A DNA stretch of 58,605 nucleotides from Merdimmobilis hominis (GCF_016901855.1 NZ_JACJKY010000017.1:1-58605), one strand, 5' to 3'; counted from the stretch's first letter, positions 27,884-37,897 are shown. Notes: generated by a model not told the origin, from the sequence alone. Numbers and translations are program-made.

Positions 27884-30412
27884 TTATTTTGCCTCATACC
27901 AGCTTTGGCCGGTATGTGCATCCGCCAAAAGCGTCACACGAAGCGACGCTGCGTGTTCCATTTCCTCTTTGACGATCTGTGCGGCACGATCCGCCATCAT
28001 GGTGGGCGCTTCCACAATCAGTTCGTCGTGTACCTGCAGAATGACGCGTGCATCCGGCAGTTCCTCACGAATCCGATGATGCACCCGGATCATCGCAATT
28101 TTAATGAGATCCGCCGCCGTTCCCTGCACCGGCATATTCATCGCCACCCGTTCCGCAAACGCGCGGAGATTATGGTTGGTCGAATGGATTTCCGGCAGTT
28201 CACGCCGCCGTTTGTAAATTGTCTGCACATAGCCGTCGGTTTTCGCCTGCTCGACGACACGTTTTTGATAATCGGCAACGCCGTGGTACGTTTTTAAATA
28301 CGCATCAATATATGCTTTCGCTTCCCGAACGGTGACGCCGATCTGCTTGGACAGCGAAAACGCGCCGATGCCATAGACGATACCGAAGTTGATTGCCTTT
28401 GCACGGCTGCGAAGCTCCGGCGGCAGCATCTCTTTCGGAATGCCGAACACCTGCGATGCAGTTTCCGTGTGGATGTCGGCATTTTCGTTGAATGCGCGGA
28501 TCATCGCGGGATCGTTTGCGATATGCGCCAAAATCCGCAGTTCGATCTGCGAATAGTCGGCATCCACCAGTGAAAATCCCGGACGCGCCACAAAAAAGCG
28601 CCGCATTTCACTGCCAAGCGGTGTGCGAACCGGGATGTTCTGCACATTCGGCTCAGAGGAGCTGATGCGCCCGGTGCGTGTTTCCGTCTGGTTGAACGTC
28701 GAATGCACGCGTCCGTCTTCGCCGATGACTTTTAAAAGTCCCGTGACATACGTCGAATAAAGCTTTGTAAGCTTCCGGTATTCGAGCACAAGCGGCACGA
28801 TCTCATGATAGCCGCTTAATTCCTCAAGCACCTCAGCGCTCGTTGAATAGCCGGTTTTTGTCTTTTTCCCGGCAGGAAGCCCCAGTGTTTCAAACAGCAC
28901 CGTGCCGAGCTCCCGTGTGGAATTGATATTAAACGGCGCACCCGCCAGTTCATAGATTTCATTCGTAATGCGTTCAATATCGACCGCAAGCTGTTCGCCG
29001 AACTGTTCGACGCCCGCTTTATCGACCGCAAAGCCCTCGCGCTCCATGTCGGCGAGCACTTCGCAGAACGGCATCTCGATTTCAAACAAAAGCGATGTCA
29101 TATCGCGCGATGCAATCTCGTTTAACATGGCATCGGCAAGCAAAAAGCATGCCGCAAGCGTCTCGCCGACTGTCGGTTCCGCCGAAACACCCGGCACATA
29201 CGTTTTCATCAAGCCAGAAAGTGCGTACCCTTTTGCATCGGGGTCAATGAGATACGCCGCGAGCTCTAAATCCACAAAAACAGGTGTTTTCAAAAAACCG
29301 CAGTCACGTGCTTTTTTATAAAGCGATTTTGCGCCGAACGTATAGACCGTCGGATTGTTCTCGCAAAATGCCGTAAACAGTGATGCAAACGCTTCATTCG
29401 ACGAAACCGGTACATAAACGGCTTCATTTGCCGCAAACGTTCCGTCCGCTGTTTCAAGCACCACCCATTTTTCGCCTGACAATACCGCGGACAATTCGCC
29501 GGCTTCAAGCGGATTGATTGCCGGTGCCTCTGCCGCAGGCTGTGCGGTTTTAGCCGCACCGATACCGAATTTTTCGAAAAAGCTGTTTAACTCGAGCGTT
29601 TTGAATACATCGGAAAGCGCCGCCTCATCCGCCGATGACGGCACAAACTGTTCAAACGCACACGAAACCGGCGCGTTTTTCACAATTGTCGCAAGTTCCT
29701 TTGATAAAAATGCCTGTTCCCTGCCCTCCGTCAGTTTTTTGCGCACGGACGGTGTCAGCTTGATTTCGTCCAACTGTTCATACAGCGATTCAATCGTACC
29801 ATACGACGATACGAGCGTTTTCGCCGTCTTTTCGCCGATGCCGCGCACGCCCGGAATATTATCGGACGAGTCGCCCATCAGTCCTTTTAAATCCGGCACT
29901 TTATCGGCGGAAAAGCCGTATTCCTCTAAAAACAGCGCCGGCGTATAGAGCACATTTTCCTTTGTGCGGACAAGGCAGACCGATACCTGCTCGGACAAAA
30001 GCTGCAAGCAGTCGCGGTCACCCGAAACAACCACGCAGGTGTTGTCCGACTGCTCGCAGTACGACGCCAATGTGCCGAGCACATCGTCGCCCTCAAAGCC
30101 CTCGCACTCGACGATCGCATAACCTGCATCTCTTAAAATCTGTTTGACATACGGAAGCTGCATGCGCAATTCGTCCGGCATGCCATGGCGGTTTGCCTTG
30201 TAGCCATCGTACCGGTCGTTTCGAAACGTCTTGCGCGATACGTCAAACGCGACTGCAACGCCGTCCGGATTCTGTTCTTTTATGAGTTTAAAAAAGATAT
30301 TAAAAAAGCCAAAAATGGCGTTTGTGTAGATTCCCTCGCGGTTACTCAACAGCTTTACGCCGTAAAACGCACGGTTTAACATACTGTTTCCGTCAATCGC
30401 CAACAGTTTCAA
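27884..30412 (-). CDS. polA: DNA polymerase I
   Basis: 842-aa repair and Okazaki-fragment polymerase. N-terminal 5' nuclease domain (about residues 1-290) is intact, with AIDGNSMLNRAFYG and VVSGDRDCLQLL. The middle domain lacks the DxE motif of a 3'-5' exonuclease, so proofreading is probably lost, as in many Firmicutes. The polymerase domain has VDADYSQIELRILAH (motif A), RSRAKAINFGIVYGIG (motif B) and QVHDELIVEAP (motif C). The start is TTG with GAGGG 9 bp upstream. Transcription starts from a promoter at 30505-30533. Confidence 0.97.
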   Translation of the reverse strand: MKLLAIDGNSMLNRAFYGVKLLSNREGIYTNAIFGFFNIFFKLIKEQNPDGVAVAFDVSRKTFRNDRYDGYKANRHGMPDELRMQLPYVKQILRDAGYAIVECEGFEGDDVLGTLASYCEQSDNTCVVVSGDRDCLQLLSEQVSVCLVRTKENVLYTPALFLEEYGFSADKVPDLKGLMGDSSDNIPGVRGIGEKTAKTLVSSYGTIESLYEQLDEIKLTPSVRKKLTEGREQAFLSKELATIVKNAPVSCAFEQFVPSSADEAALSDVFKTLELNSFFEKFGIGAAKTAQPAAEAPAINPLEAGELSAVLSGEKWVVLETADGTFAANEAVYVPVSSNEAFASLFTAFCENNPTVYTFGAKSLYKKARDCGFLKTPVFVDLELAAYLIDPDAKGYALSGLMKTYVPGVSAEPTVGETLAACFLLADAMLNEIASRDMTSLLFEIEMPFCEVLADMEREGFAVDKAGVEQFGEQLAVDIERITNEIYELAGAPFNINSTRELGTVLFETLGLPAGKKTKTGYSTSAEVLEELSGYHEIVPLVLEYRKLTKLYSTYVTGLLKVIGEDGRVHSTFNQTETRTGRISSSEPNVQNIPVRTPLGSEMRRFFVARPGFSLVDADYSQIELRILAHIANDPAMIRAFNENADIHTETASQVFGIPKEMLPPELRSRAKAINFGIVYGIGAFSLSKQIGVTVREAKAYIDAYLKTYHGVADYQKRVVEQAKTDGYVQTIYKRRRELPEIHSTNHNLRAFAERVAMNMPVQGTAADLIKIAMIRVHHRIREELPDARVILQVHDELIVEAPTMMADRAAQIVKEEMEHAASLRVTLLADAHTGQSWYEAK

Positions 30413-30471
30413 AACGCAAATCCCTCTTTTCCGGTTGAATAATCCGGTTCTTTCCTGTAAAATAGAAGTAT

Positions 30472-30490
30472 TCTGCCGGAATTGCCGGCA
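30472..30490 (-). promoter_or_regulatory. Hairpin in the polA leader
   Basis: CTGCCG / CGGCAG inverted repeat in the 5' untranslated region of polA, between promoter and ribosome-binding site. Function unknown. Confidence 0.35.
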
Positions 30491-30504
30491 GTCTATATTC
30501 TTTT

Positions 30505-30533
30505 ATTGTAGCACGAACCCTACATAATATCAA
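30505..30533 (-). promoter_or_regulatory. Promoter of polA-ptp-rimI-tsaD
   Basis: On the minus strand TTGATA (30528-30533), 17 bp, TACAAT (30505-30510) with TGC before the -10. Confidence 0.75.
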
Positions 30534-30556
30534 CGAAAAAAGGCAGGATTCTCTTG

Positions 30557-31537
30557 GTGAAACAGATAAAAATCGGAAACGTTTCGTTTCCAAAAACGGC
30601 GGCGCTTGCACCGATGGCATCCGTCGCTGACCGGGCATACCGCATCATGTGCCGGCGGTACGGTGCGGCTTATGTCGTGAGCGAAATGGTGAGCGCAAAG
30701 GCGCTTTGCTACGGCGACAAAAAGTCAAAGCAGCTGCTCACCGTGACAGCCGCAGAAGAGCCGATGGCAATTCAACTGTTTGGCAGCGAGCCGGAAACCA
30801 TGGCACGCGCGGTACAGATCGTCAACGAATACCACCCGTGCATGATCGACGTGAACATGGGCTGTCCCGTACCGAAAGTGGCAGGAAACGGATGCGGCAG
30901 TGCACTGATGAAAACGCCAGAAACAGCCGCGGCAATTGTGCGGACAATGAAAGCCGAAACCGATCTGCCCGTGACGGTCAAATTCCGCAAAGGCTGGGAC
31001 GATAACTCCGTAAACGCGCCGGAATTTGCAAAACTGATGGAAGAAGCCGGTGCAGATGCTGTCGCGGTACACGGCCGCACCAAAATGCAGATGTACCGTC
31101 CGCCGGTCGACCGCGAAATCATCCGCCGGGTCAAAGAATCGGTGTCGGTTCCGGTGATCGGCAACGGTGGTATCCTAGACGCCGTTTCAGCAAAGCAGAT
31201 GTACGACGAAACGGGCTGTGATCTTGTATTTGTGGCGCAGGGTTCTTACGGAAAGCCGTGGATCTTTAAACAGATCGAAGCGTATCTGACCGACGGCACA
31301 CTGCTTGCCGATCCGCCGGTAAGCGAGCGGCTTGATATCATGCTTGAGCATATTTCGCTGATGATCGAGGACAAAGGCGAACACGTTGCCATGATGGAAG
31401 CCCGCCGTCAGGCCGCTTTTTACATGAAAGGACTGCCGGGCGCGGCACATTTCCGATTCCGCTGCGGCTCGCTTTCGACCTATGAAGAACTGCGGGAATT
31501 GGTACGCGAATTAAAACAGCACACCCCGCATGAATGA
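30557..31537 (+). CDS. dusB: tRNA-dihydrouridine synthase (DusB type)
   Basis: 326-aa FMN enzyme that reduces uridine to dihydrouridine in the tRNA D-loop. TIM-barrel marks: APMASVADRAYR near residue 18 (FMN loop), NMGCPVPKVAGNGCGSAL with the catalytic Cys, AVHGRTKMQMY and GNGGI. GTG at 30557 was preferred since AGGCAGGA sits 8 bp upstream; a TTG one codon earlier is possible. It is divergent from polA and has a terminator shared with trpS. No plus-strand promoter of good quality is visible. Confidence 0.94.
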   Translation: MKQIKIGNVSFPKTAALAPMASVADRAYRIMCRRYGAAYVVSEMVSAKALCYGDKKSKQLLTVTAAEEPMAIQLFGSEPETMARAVQIVNEYHPCMIDVNMGCPVPKVAGNGCGSALMKTPETAAAIVRTMKAETDLPVTVKFRKGWDDNSVNAPEFAKLMEEAGADAVAVHGRTKMQMYRPPVDREIIRRVKESVSVPVIGNGGILDAVSAKQMYDETGCDLVFVAQGSYGKPWIFKQIEAYLTDGTLLADPPVSERLDIMLEHISLMIEDKGEHVAMMEARRQAAFYMKGLPGAAHFRFRCGSLSTYEELRELVRELKQHTPHE

Positions 31538-31541
31538 CAAA

Positions 31542-31574
31542 AAACCGTTCCGGAAAGACCGGAACGGTTTTTTT
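31542..31574. terminator. Bidirectional terminator between dusB and trpS
   Basis: AAACCGTTCCGG / CCGGAACGGTTT stem with A run before and T run after. It serves dusB on plus and trpS on minus. Confidence 0.9.
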
Positions 31575-31578
31575 ACAC

Positions 31579-32595
31579 TTATTTTCCCTCAAGCGGCAAG
31601 AAGCCCACTTTTTTATACACCTTGCGGAGTGTGCGCATTGCAAGGCGGTTTGCCTGTGCAGCACCCTCCTGATAGCACGCTTCCAGATATGCTTTATCTG
31701 CAAGCAGACGGTCATATTCCTTCTGAATCGGTGCAAGTGTTTCCGCAACGGCGTTGCCCACCTGCTCTTTGAAATAGCCGTAGCCCTTGCCCTCAAATTC
31801 GCGCTCGATTGCGTCCATCGACGTACCGGTCACTGCGGAATAGATCGTCATCAGGTTGTTGATGCCCTCTTTGCCCTCCGCATACCGCACGACGGTATCG
31901 CTGTCGGTGACAGCGCGTTTGAATTTTTTGACGATGACTTCCGGTTTATCGAGAATCGAGATAAAGCCGTTTACGTTTTCGTCCGATTTGGACATCTTCT
32001 TCGTCGGATCGGCAAGCGACATGATGCGCGCGCCCGTTTTCGGAATATACGGCTCCGGTACAACGAACACATTGCCGTACAAATTGTTAAACCGCACCGC
32101 GATATCGCGCGCAATCTCAAGATGCTGTTTCTGATCGCTTCCGACCGGAACGAGATCCGTCTGATACAGCAAAATATCCGCCGCCATCAGCACCGGGTAA
32201 GTAAACAGTCCCGCATTGATATTGTCCGGATGTTTTGCACTTTTGTCTTTAAACTGCGTCATGCGCGAAAGCTCACCGAACTGGGTATAGCACGAAAGAA
32301 TCCATGAAAGCTGTGCATGTGCCGGGACATGGCTCTGGATATAGGCGATCGATTTTTTCGGATCGATGCCGCATGCCAGAATGAGCGCATAGCTGCTCAA
32401 TATCTGTTTGCGCAGTGCAGCCGGGTCCTGACGCACCGTCAGCGAATGTTCGTCGACGATGCAGTAAATGCAGTCGTACTCATCCTGCAGCGTCGTCCAG
32501 TTGCGCAGTGCACCGATATAGTTGCCGAGTGTCGGCACACCGGTCGGCTGAATGCCGCTGAAAATCATCTGTTTGCGTTCTGTTTGCTGTTCCAT
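31579..32595 (-). CDS. trpS: Tryptophanyl-tRNA synthetase
   Basis: 338-aa class I synthetase charging tRNA(Trp). The HIGH-like motif is [13 protein letters not shown] after FSGIQPTGV, and the KMSKS loop is [10 protein letters not shown]. Length fits the bacterial TrpRS. It lies 32 bp after the aminotransferase gene in the same direction and has AGGCAGGAAC before the ATG. I see no T-box element upstream. Confidence 0.97.
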   Translation of the reverse strand: MEQQTERKQMIFSGIQPTGVPTLGNYIGALRNWTTLQDEYDCIYCIVDEHSLTVRQDPAALRKQILSSYALILACGIDPKKSIAYIQSHVPAHAQLSWILSCYTQFGELSRMTQFKDKSAKHPDNINAGLFTYPVLMAADILLYQTDLVPVGSDQKQHLEIARDIAVRFNNLYGNVFVVPEPYIPKTGARIMSLADPTKKMSKSDENVNGFISILDKPEVIVKKFKRAVTDSDTVVRYAEGKEGINNLMTIYSAVTGTSMDAIEREFEGKGYGYFKEQVGNAVAETLAPIQKEYDRLLADKAYLEACYQEGAAQANRLAMRTLRKVYKKVGFLPLEGK

Positions 32596-32627
32596 GGAAA
32601 TGTTCCTGCCTTTCCCACTATCTATTT

Positions 32628-33815
32628 TTAAAGGAGTGAATGACTCAGTTCGCCCAGGATTTTAACACCTTTTTTTAACTGTTCGTCTGTCGGCGTCGAA
32701 TAGTTTAAGCGGAAGCACTGTGTCTTGTCGGTATCCCGCGGCATAAACGCACTTCCCGGCACAACCGCCACCTTGTTTTTGACGGCATTCAAGCAAAACG
32801 CCGACATATCGACGCCGTCCGGAAGCTTGCACCACAAAAACAATCCGCCCTCCGGCTCGTCAAATGTGATGGCCGGATTTAAGTACTGGCGCAGTCCGTC
32901 GATCATCAGGCTGCTCTTATGACGGTAAATTGCCCGCAGGGATGCAAGATGTCCGATAAAGTCGGTATCGTTCATAAACGAATGACAGATCATCTGGCTG
33001 AGCATTGCGGAGTGCACGTCACTGCCCTGCTTGCAGACGACAACTTTCTGAATCACCTCGGACGGTGCGAGCAGATAGCCCACGCGCAGTCCCGGCGACA
33101 GCACTTTCGAAAAGCTACCGACATACAGCACGATGCCCTCGGTATCGAGCGATTTAATCGACGGCACCTCTTCACCTGCAAACCGCAGTTCACCGTACGG
33201 GTTATCCTCGAGAATCATCACGCCGTATTTGACACACAGTGCATAAACGGCTTTCCGTTTTTCAAGACTCATGGTAACACCAGACGGATTCTGGAAATTC
33301 GGAATCACATACAAAAGCTTTGCGTTCGGATTCTGCCTCATTGCTTCTTCGAGCGCATCGATATTGATGCCGTCCGATTCCACCGGAACGCCGCACAGAT
33401 TCACTTCATATGACCGAAACGAGTTAAGACTTCCGATAAAGCTCGGATTTTCGCAAAGCAATGTGTCACCCGGGTTACAGAACACCTTGCACGAAAGCTC
33501 AATTGCCTGCTGTGCACCGGATGTGATGATCAGATCGTCAAACGATTCGCCCAGTCCGTGACGCGTTTTCAAATCGCTTTTTAACAGCTCGCGCAGCGGC
33601 GCATATCCCTCGGTCACACCGTACTGAAGCGCAGTAATCGGCTGATCCTTAAGAATTTTTGCGGTCAGTTCGCTGACTGCATCAACCGGAAATGCCTCCG
33701 GCGCCGGATTACCGGCTGCGAATGAAATCACCTCCGGATCGGCGGTGAATTTTAAGATTTCACGAATTGCAGAAGCCTGTAATCCGTTCATACGGCTTGC
33801 AAACGAAGCATTCAT
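32628..33815 (-). CDS. PLP-dependent aminotransferase (2-aminoadipate/aromatic type)
   Basis: 395-aa fold-type I aminotransferase without the GntR DNA-binding domain. [12 protein letters not shown] near residue 33, [25 protein letters not shown] and the Schiff-base Lys in [14 protein letters not shown] are visible. The class I/II subgroup includes LysN-like, kynurenine/2-aminoadipate and valine-pyruvate aminotransferases, so the substrate is open. Proximity to trpS hints at aromatic amino acids but is weak evidence. The promoter lies in the 3' end of the upstream nucleotidase gene. Confidence 0.88.
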   Translation of the reverse strand: MNASFASRMNGLQASAIREILKFTADPEVISFAAGNPAPEAFPVDAVSELTAKILKDQPITALQYGVTEGYAPLRELLKSDLKTRHGLGESFDDLIITSGAQQAIELSCKVFCNPGDTLLCENPSFIGSLNSFRSYEVNLCGVPVESDGINIDALEEAMRQNPNAKLLYVIPNFQNPSGVTMSLEKRKAVYALCVKYGVMILEDNPYGELRFAGEEVPSIKSLDTEGIVLYVGSFSKVLSPGLRVGYLLAPSEVIQKVVVCKQGSDVHSAMLSQMICHSFMNDTDFIGHLASLRAIYRHKSSLMIDGLRQYLNPAITFDEPEGGLFLWCKLPDGVDMSAFCLNAVKNKVAVVPGSAFMPRDTDKTQCFRLNYSTPTDEQLKKGVKILGELSHSLL

Positions 33816-33863
33816 ATCAAAAACCCCTCTTTTTTTGTTTTTTCACGATAGTAGATTCCTTTT

Positions 33864-33892
33864 ATTATACTACTCTCTCGACTGTTCGTCCA
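33864..33892 (-). promoter_or_regulatory. Promoter of aminotransferase-trpS
   Basis: On the minus strand TGGACG (33887-33892), 17 bp, TATAAT (33864-33869). The -35 is inside the last codons of the nucleotidase gene. Confidence 0.55.
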
Positions 33893-34457
33893 GCGTTTTT
33901 GAAAATGCCGGCAGAAATTCCTGCATAAACACCTGAACTTCGGGAAGATCAAACGATGAAAGCATGGAAAGAAGCTGTGCCTTTGCATCTTTAAACTCGC
34001 TGTTTCCTGATTTTTCTTCCTCAATACATTTAATGAGCGCCGACAGCTTATCCGCCGCTTTCACATACTGCCAATACGCCTCGTCCTCTTTGGCGGGATG
34101 AAACACCGGTTCATAATACGGTTTTAAATCGTCAGGCAGCATCGAAAACAGCGTGCGGTTTGCCTCGGCTTCAATCCGTTTATACGCCTCGGTAATCTGC
34201 GGGTCATGATACTTGATCGGCGTCGGCATATCGCCGGTGATGATTTCACCTGCATCGTGAAACAGTGCAAACACCGCCGCTTTCATCGGATCAACCGGCT
34301 TATCAAGCCGCGATGCACCGATGCATGCCAGTGCATGCGCCAAAACAGCCGTGTCCATCGAGTGCTCCGAAAGCGTTTCCGGATAAGAGGAGCGCATCAG
34401 TCCCCAGCGCGTGATATATTTCATGCGGAAGATCATCGAAAAAAATGCGGAATCCAT
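33870..34457 (-). CDS. HD-domain 5'-deoxynucleotidase (YfbR type)
   Basis: 195-aa HD-domain phosphohydrolase like YfbR, which dephosphorylates deoxyribonucleoside 5'-monophosphates. Metal-binding residues: His in ETLSEHSMDTA, HD in FALFHDAGEIITGDMPTP, and Asp in KAADKLSALIKC. The GDMPTPIKYHDP segment is characteristic of the YfbR group. ATG at 34457 was chosen because GAGGTGG lies 5 bp upstream; a GTG 9 bp earlier would overlap that site. It is divergent from the YfhO-type gene, from a promoter that shares its -35 with that gene. Confidence 0.88.
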   Translation of the reverse strand: MDSAFFSMIFRMKYITRWGLMRSSYPETLSEHSMDTAVLAHALACIGASRLDKPVDPMKAAVFALFHDAGEIITGDMPTPIKYHDPQITEAYKRIEAEANRTLFSMLPDDLKPYYEPVFHPAKEDEAYWQYVKAADKLSALIKCIEEEKSGNSEFKDAKAQLLSMLSSFDLPEVQVFMQEFLPAFSKTLDEQSRE

Positions 34458-34484
34458 TGAATCCACCTCGTTTTCTTTTTGCTT

Positions 34485-34536
34485 ATTGTATCAAAATTCC
34501 TGCTTTCTTGCAATCGCCATTCCTTCTTGTTATAAT
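34485..34536. promoter_or_regulatory. Divergent promoters sharing one -35 hexamer
   Basis: The palindromic hexamer TTGCAA (34508-34513) serves both strands. On plus it is followed after 17 bp by TATAAT (34531-34536), for the YfhO-family gene. On minus it is followed after 17 bp by TACAAT (34485-34490), for the nucleotidase gene. RNA polymerase could occupy only one at a time. Seen directly in the sequence; use by the cell is inferred. Confidence 0.7.
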
Positions 34537-34572
34537 GCAGACAGTGATCTTTTTGTTTGAAAGGAGTCTTTT

Positions 34573-37023
34573 ATGACGCTGCATTCTTCGCGCCGGCGGT
34601 TTTCTCTGCCTGTCGGCAGCTATCGGTTTGTCTTTTTTCTTTCGCTTTTATTAAGCCTGCTGATTTTCCTGCCATTTCTGCTGATTGACCGGGGACTATT
34701 TTTATATTACGGAGACTTCAATGTTCAGCAGATTCCGTTTTATTCCCTTTCGCACGATGCGGTACAGTCCGGCGAAATTTTCTGGAACTGGAACACGGAC
34801 TTAGGCGTAAATTTCATCGGCAGTTATTCGTTTTACCTGCTCGGCAGTCCGTTTTTCTGGCTGACGCTTCTGTTTCCGTCGGCGGCAGTGCCGTATCTGA
34901 TGGCGCCGCTTTTGATGCTTAAGTTTGCATTTACCGCTGTGACCGGCTATGCATTTCTGCGCCGATTCTGCCGTTTTAGCGAAACCGCCACATTCTGCGC
35001 ACTGCTCTATGCATTCTCAGGATTTAATCTCTACAACATCTTCTTTAACCACTTCAATGAAGTCGTGATGTTTTTCCCGCTTCTTCTGCTCGCCATGGAC
35101 GAGCTTGTCATCAACAACCGCCGCGGTGTATTCGCACTGACGGTCGGTGTGTGCGCATTTGTCAACTACTACTTTTTCTTCGGCGAAGTGCTGTTTTGCA
35201 TTCTGTATTTCTTTCTGCGGCAAAATAAAGCGGACGGCTTCCGCGTTACGTTTTTCACATTTCTGCGCGTCCTGCTCGAAGCCGTCATCGGCCTTCTCTT
35301 GAGCGCCGCACTGCTTGTGCCGAGTGCGCTTGCCGTACTCTCAAATGAGCGGGTTTCCTCGTTTTTGTCCGGATATAATCTGTTTGTCTACGGCGACTCC
35401 CAGCGCTACGGACTCATTTTCTCGAGCCTGTTTTTCCCGCCGGATGTCCCTGCGCGCCCGAACTTTTTCCCCGATGCAAATGCAAAATGGTCGTCCGTTT
35501 CGCTGTATCTGCCGATGATTTCCACCTGCGGCGTCTTTGCATTTCTGCTTGGAAAGAAAAAACACTGGCTTTCAAAAATCCTGATCGTGTGCGCGGTCAT
35601 CTGCTTTATTCCGGGATTAAACGCCGCGTTTTCCATGTTTAACTACAGCTACTATGCACGCTGGTTCTTCATGCCGCTTTTGATGATGGCACTCGCTACC
35701 TGCATTGCGCTCGAAGAATGCCGCCCGCATTTCAAAAAGGCGTTTGCGCTGACTGGCGCATGTATGGCGCTTGTTACACTCATCGGAATCCTGCCGAAAA
35801 AGGTGGATGGTGAGTACGTCTTTTTCTCCCTTCCTGAAGATCCTGCACGCTTTTGGGTGTATGTGATCTTTGCCGCAATCGGATTGCTTGTCTGTATCCT
35901 GCTTTATTCGCTAAAACTCAGCCGAAAACATCTCTTCCGTGCCGGATGTGTTTCGCTTTCAGTGATGATCGTGCTGTGCGGTGTCATGACACTCTCGTTC
36001 GGCCGCGGAATCAGTGACCGGTATAACGACGTTGCGAATCGTGCACTGTTCGGCGCAGACAAGCTTTCACTCGATGAATCACAGGGATTTTTCCGCATTG
36101 ACACATACGGCGAACTCGATAACTTAGGCATGTTCTGGCGGATTCCGACGATCAACGCATTCCATTCGGTCGTTCCGTCGTCGATTATGGAATACTACGA
36201 ATGGATCGGCGGCGAGCGCGGTGTCGCTTCACGGCCGGAGCCGTCACTGTTAGGTGTTCGTGCCATCACAAGTGTGCGCTACGCTTTCTCGGATGCCACG
36301 GATTACACCCCGATGGACGGTTTTTCGCAAATCGGCATTCAAAACGGCTATACAGTATACGAAAACGACTACTTTATCCCCATGGGATTCTCCTATGATA
36401 CTGCCGTCACAGAAGAACAGGTAGAAAAGACGTCTTGTCCGAATAAAGATCGGTTGCTCGTGCGTGCACTTTTATTGTCAGAAGAAGATTATCAGTCCGT
36501 GTCCGATATTCTGCCGCTGCTTTCGGATGACGAAGTCTTAAACGGCGACTTTTCCTCTGATGCCTATTACGAAGACTGTGAAAACCGCGCCGCATCCGCA
36601 GTCGACACATTCTCGTACTCCTCAAAGGGATTTACTGCGCAAACATCTTACGAAACAGACCGCGTCGTCTTTTTCAGCGTCCCGTATGACGAAGGCTGGC
36701 ATGCAACGGTAAACGGAGAAGAAGCTCAGATTTTAAAAGCAGATGTCGGATTCATGGCTGTCCGTGTACCGGCAGGGGAAAGTGAAATCGTGTTCACCTA
36801 TCAAACGCCGGGATTGCTTGCAGGCGTTCTCATCACCATTGTCGGACTCTTTCTCTTTGCCGGCTATTTGTGGTTGGTTTCCTTCCTCAGAAAACGCGGC
36901 AAAATGGAAAACAGTCATCGTTCCATTCACCGCTGTCAGCCGCAGTTTGCTCCAACACTTCCCGCAAAAGAAGCATATACGCGCTACTGCGCATCCCAAA
37001 AGAATCTTCCGCCGGAGCCTTAA
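34573..37023 (+). CDS. YfhO-family multi-span membrane protein
   Basis: 816-aa polytopic membrane protein of the YfhO family (GT-C fold). The first helix (residues 19-38) is followed by an extracellular loop with YYGDFNVQQIPFY, holding the family's Asp, and NWNTDLGVNFIGSY. About a dozen hydrophobic segments fill residues 19-480. A roughly 270-residue extracytoplasmic C-terminal domain precedes a last helix near residue 760. YfhO proteins are linked to glycosylation of lipoteichoic acid or other envelope glycans; the sugar donor here is unknown. AAAGGAG precedes the ATG. It stands alone upstream of a YdcF-type gene with its own promoter. Confidence 0.85.
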   Translation: MTLHSSRRRFSLPVGSYRFVFFLSLLLSLLIFLPFLLIDRGLFLYYGDFNVQQIPFYSLSHDAVQSGEIFWNWNTDLGVNFIGSYSFYLLGSPFFWLTLLFPSAAVPYLMAPLLMLKFAFTAVTGYAFLRRFCRFSETATFCALLYAFSGFNLYNIFFNHFNEVVMFFPLLLLAMDELVINNRRGVFALTVGVCAFVNYYFFFGEVLFCILYFFLRQNKADGFRVTFFTFLRVLLEAVIGLLLSAALLVPSALAVLSNERVSSFLSGYNLFVYGDSQRYGLIFSSLFFPPDVPARPNFFPDANAKWSSVSLYLPMISTCGVFAFLLGKKKHWLSKILIVCAVICFIPGLNAAFSMFNYSYYARWFFMPLLMMALATCIALEECRPHFKKAFALTGACMALVTLIGILPKKVDGEYVFFSLPEDPARFWVYVIFAAIGLLVCILLYSLKLSRKHLFRAGCVSLSVMIVLCGVMTLSFGRGISDRYNDVANRALFGADKLSLDESQGFFRIDTYGELDNLGMFWRIPTINAFHSVVPSSIMEYYEWIGGERGVASRPEPSLLGVRAITSVRYAFSDATDYTPMDGFSQIGIQNGYTVYENDYFIPMGFSYDTAVTEEQVEKTSCPNKDRLLVRALLLSEEDYQSVSDILPLLSDDEVLNGDFSSDAYYEDCENRAASAVDTFSYSSKGFTAQTSYETDRVVFFSVPYDEGWHATVNGEEAQILKADVGFMAVRVPAGESEIVFTYQTPGLLAGVLITIVGLFLFAGYLWLVSFLRKRGKMENSHRSIHRCQPQFAPTLPAKEAYTRYCASQKNLPPEP

Positions 37024-37129
37024 AAGAAAACCTCCGAATTCTTCGCATCTTTTTTAGAGTCCCGACATGAAACAGTCATCTTTTTTCGACTTGTTTCGTG
37101 TATAATAAAGCACAAGGGAGGAACAAACC

Positions 37130-37738
37130 ATGAAGCCACCGGCTGTTATTCGTGAAATCACATCGTTTATTTTCCGTGAGGATGAACCGCAAAAAGCAGA
37201 TATCATTTTTATTCCGGGTGGTGCATATGCCGAAATCGCTGAGCATGCCGCTGAGCTGTTTCATCAATCGTTTGCACCGGTACTTCTTCCATCCGGGAAA
37301 CACAGCATCACAAACGGCAGTTTTCTCGGTGCACGCGGTCCGCTCGCTTCAAAATATCCGGGTCCTTACCGCACGGAATGGGAATTTTTATCCGATGTAT
37401 TAAAGCAAAACGGTGTCGATCAAACGGCGATTTTGAAAGAAGATCAAGCAACGTACACGTATCAAAACGCGATTTTTTCCCGCGAAGCAACCGATCGTGC
37501 CGGGATTCAGGTAAAAAAAGCAATTCTCTGCTGTCAGGCATTTCATGCCAGACGATGCCTCTCGTACTATCAGATGTTATTCCCGGATACCGAATTTTTC
37601 GTGTGTCCTGCCGTCACCCGCAATATAAGCCGTGATAACTGGTGTGAAACGCCTGAAGGCGTCAATCTTGTCATGAGCGAGCTTACCAAATGCGGCGATC
37701 AATTAAAGCCTTCTCTTATCTCCTTTCTTTTTTCATAA
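37130..37738 (+). CDS. YdcF-family (DUF218) protein
   Basis: 202-aa protein with the DUF218 fold: ADIIFIPGGAYAEIAEHAAELF near residue 24, EDQATYTYQNAIFSREAT in the middle and KKAILCCQAFHARRC. The family includes YdcF, SanA and ElyC; some members affect envelope polymers, and YdcF binds S-adenosylmethionine. No signal peptide or membrane helix is seen, so it is probably cytoplasmic. GGGAGG lies before the ATG and a TATAAT -10 at 37099-37105, without a good -35. Function cannot be assigned. Confidence 0.82.
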   Translation: MKPPAVIREITSFIFREDEPQKADIIFIPGGAYAEIAEHAAELFHQSFAPVLLPSGKHSITNGSFLGARGPLASKYPGPYRTEWEFLSDVLKQNGVDQTAILKEDQATYTYQNAIFSREATDRAGIQVKKAILCCQAFHARRCLSYYQMLFPDTEFFVCPAVTRNISRDNWCETPEGVNLVMSELTKCGDQLKPSLISFLFS

Positions 37739-37759
37739 CAAAATATAAAACCCCTAAAA

Positions 37760-37796
37760 CACAAAAAAGGAGCGTCATGCACGCTCCTTTTTTGTG
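37760..37796 (+). terminator. Terminator after the YdcF-family gene
   Basis: CACAAAAAAGGAGCGT / ACGCTCCTTTTTTGTG with a 5-base loop, 22 bp after the stop codon; T runs on both strands. Confidence 0.92.
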
Positions 37797-37897
37797 TTTT
37801 TCAAGCCATGTAACACGCAAAAACGACCGCTTAGCGAAATGCTATGGATTTTTCCTGCGGTTCTTTGTATACTGTAGTCACAACAAGAGGTGATCCG

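Noticed and set aside
32596-33870. T-box riboswitch for trpS
   Set aside because: No TGGNACCGCG-like antiterminator element upstream of trpS or the aminotransferase.
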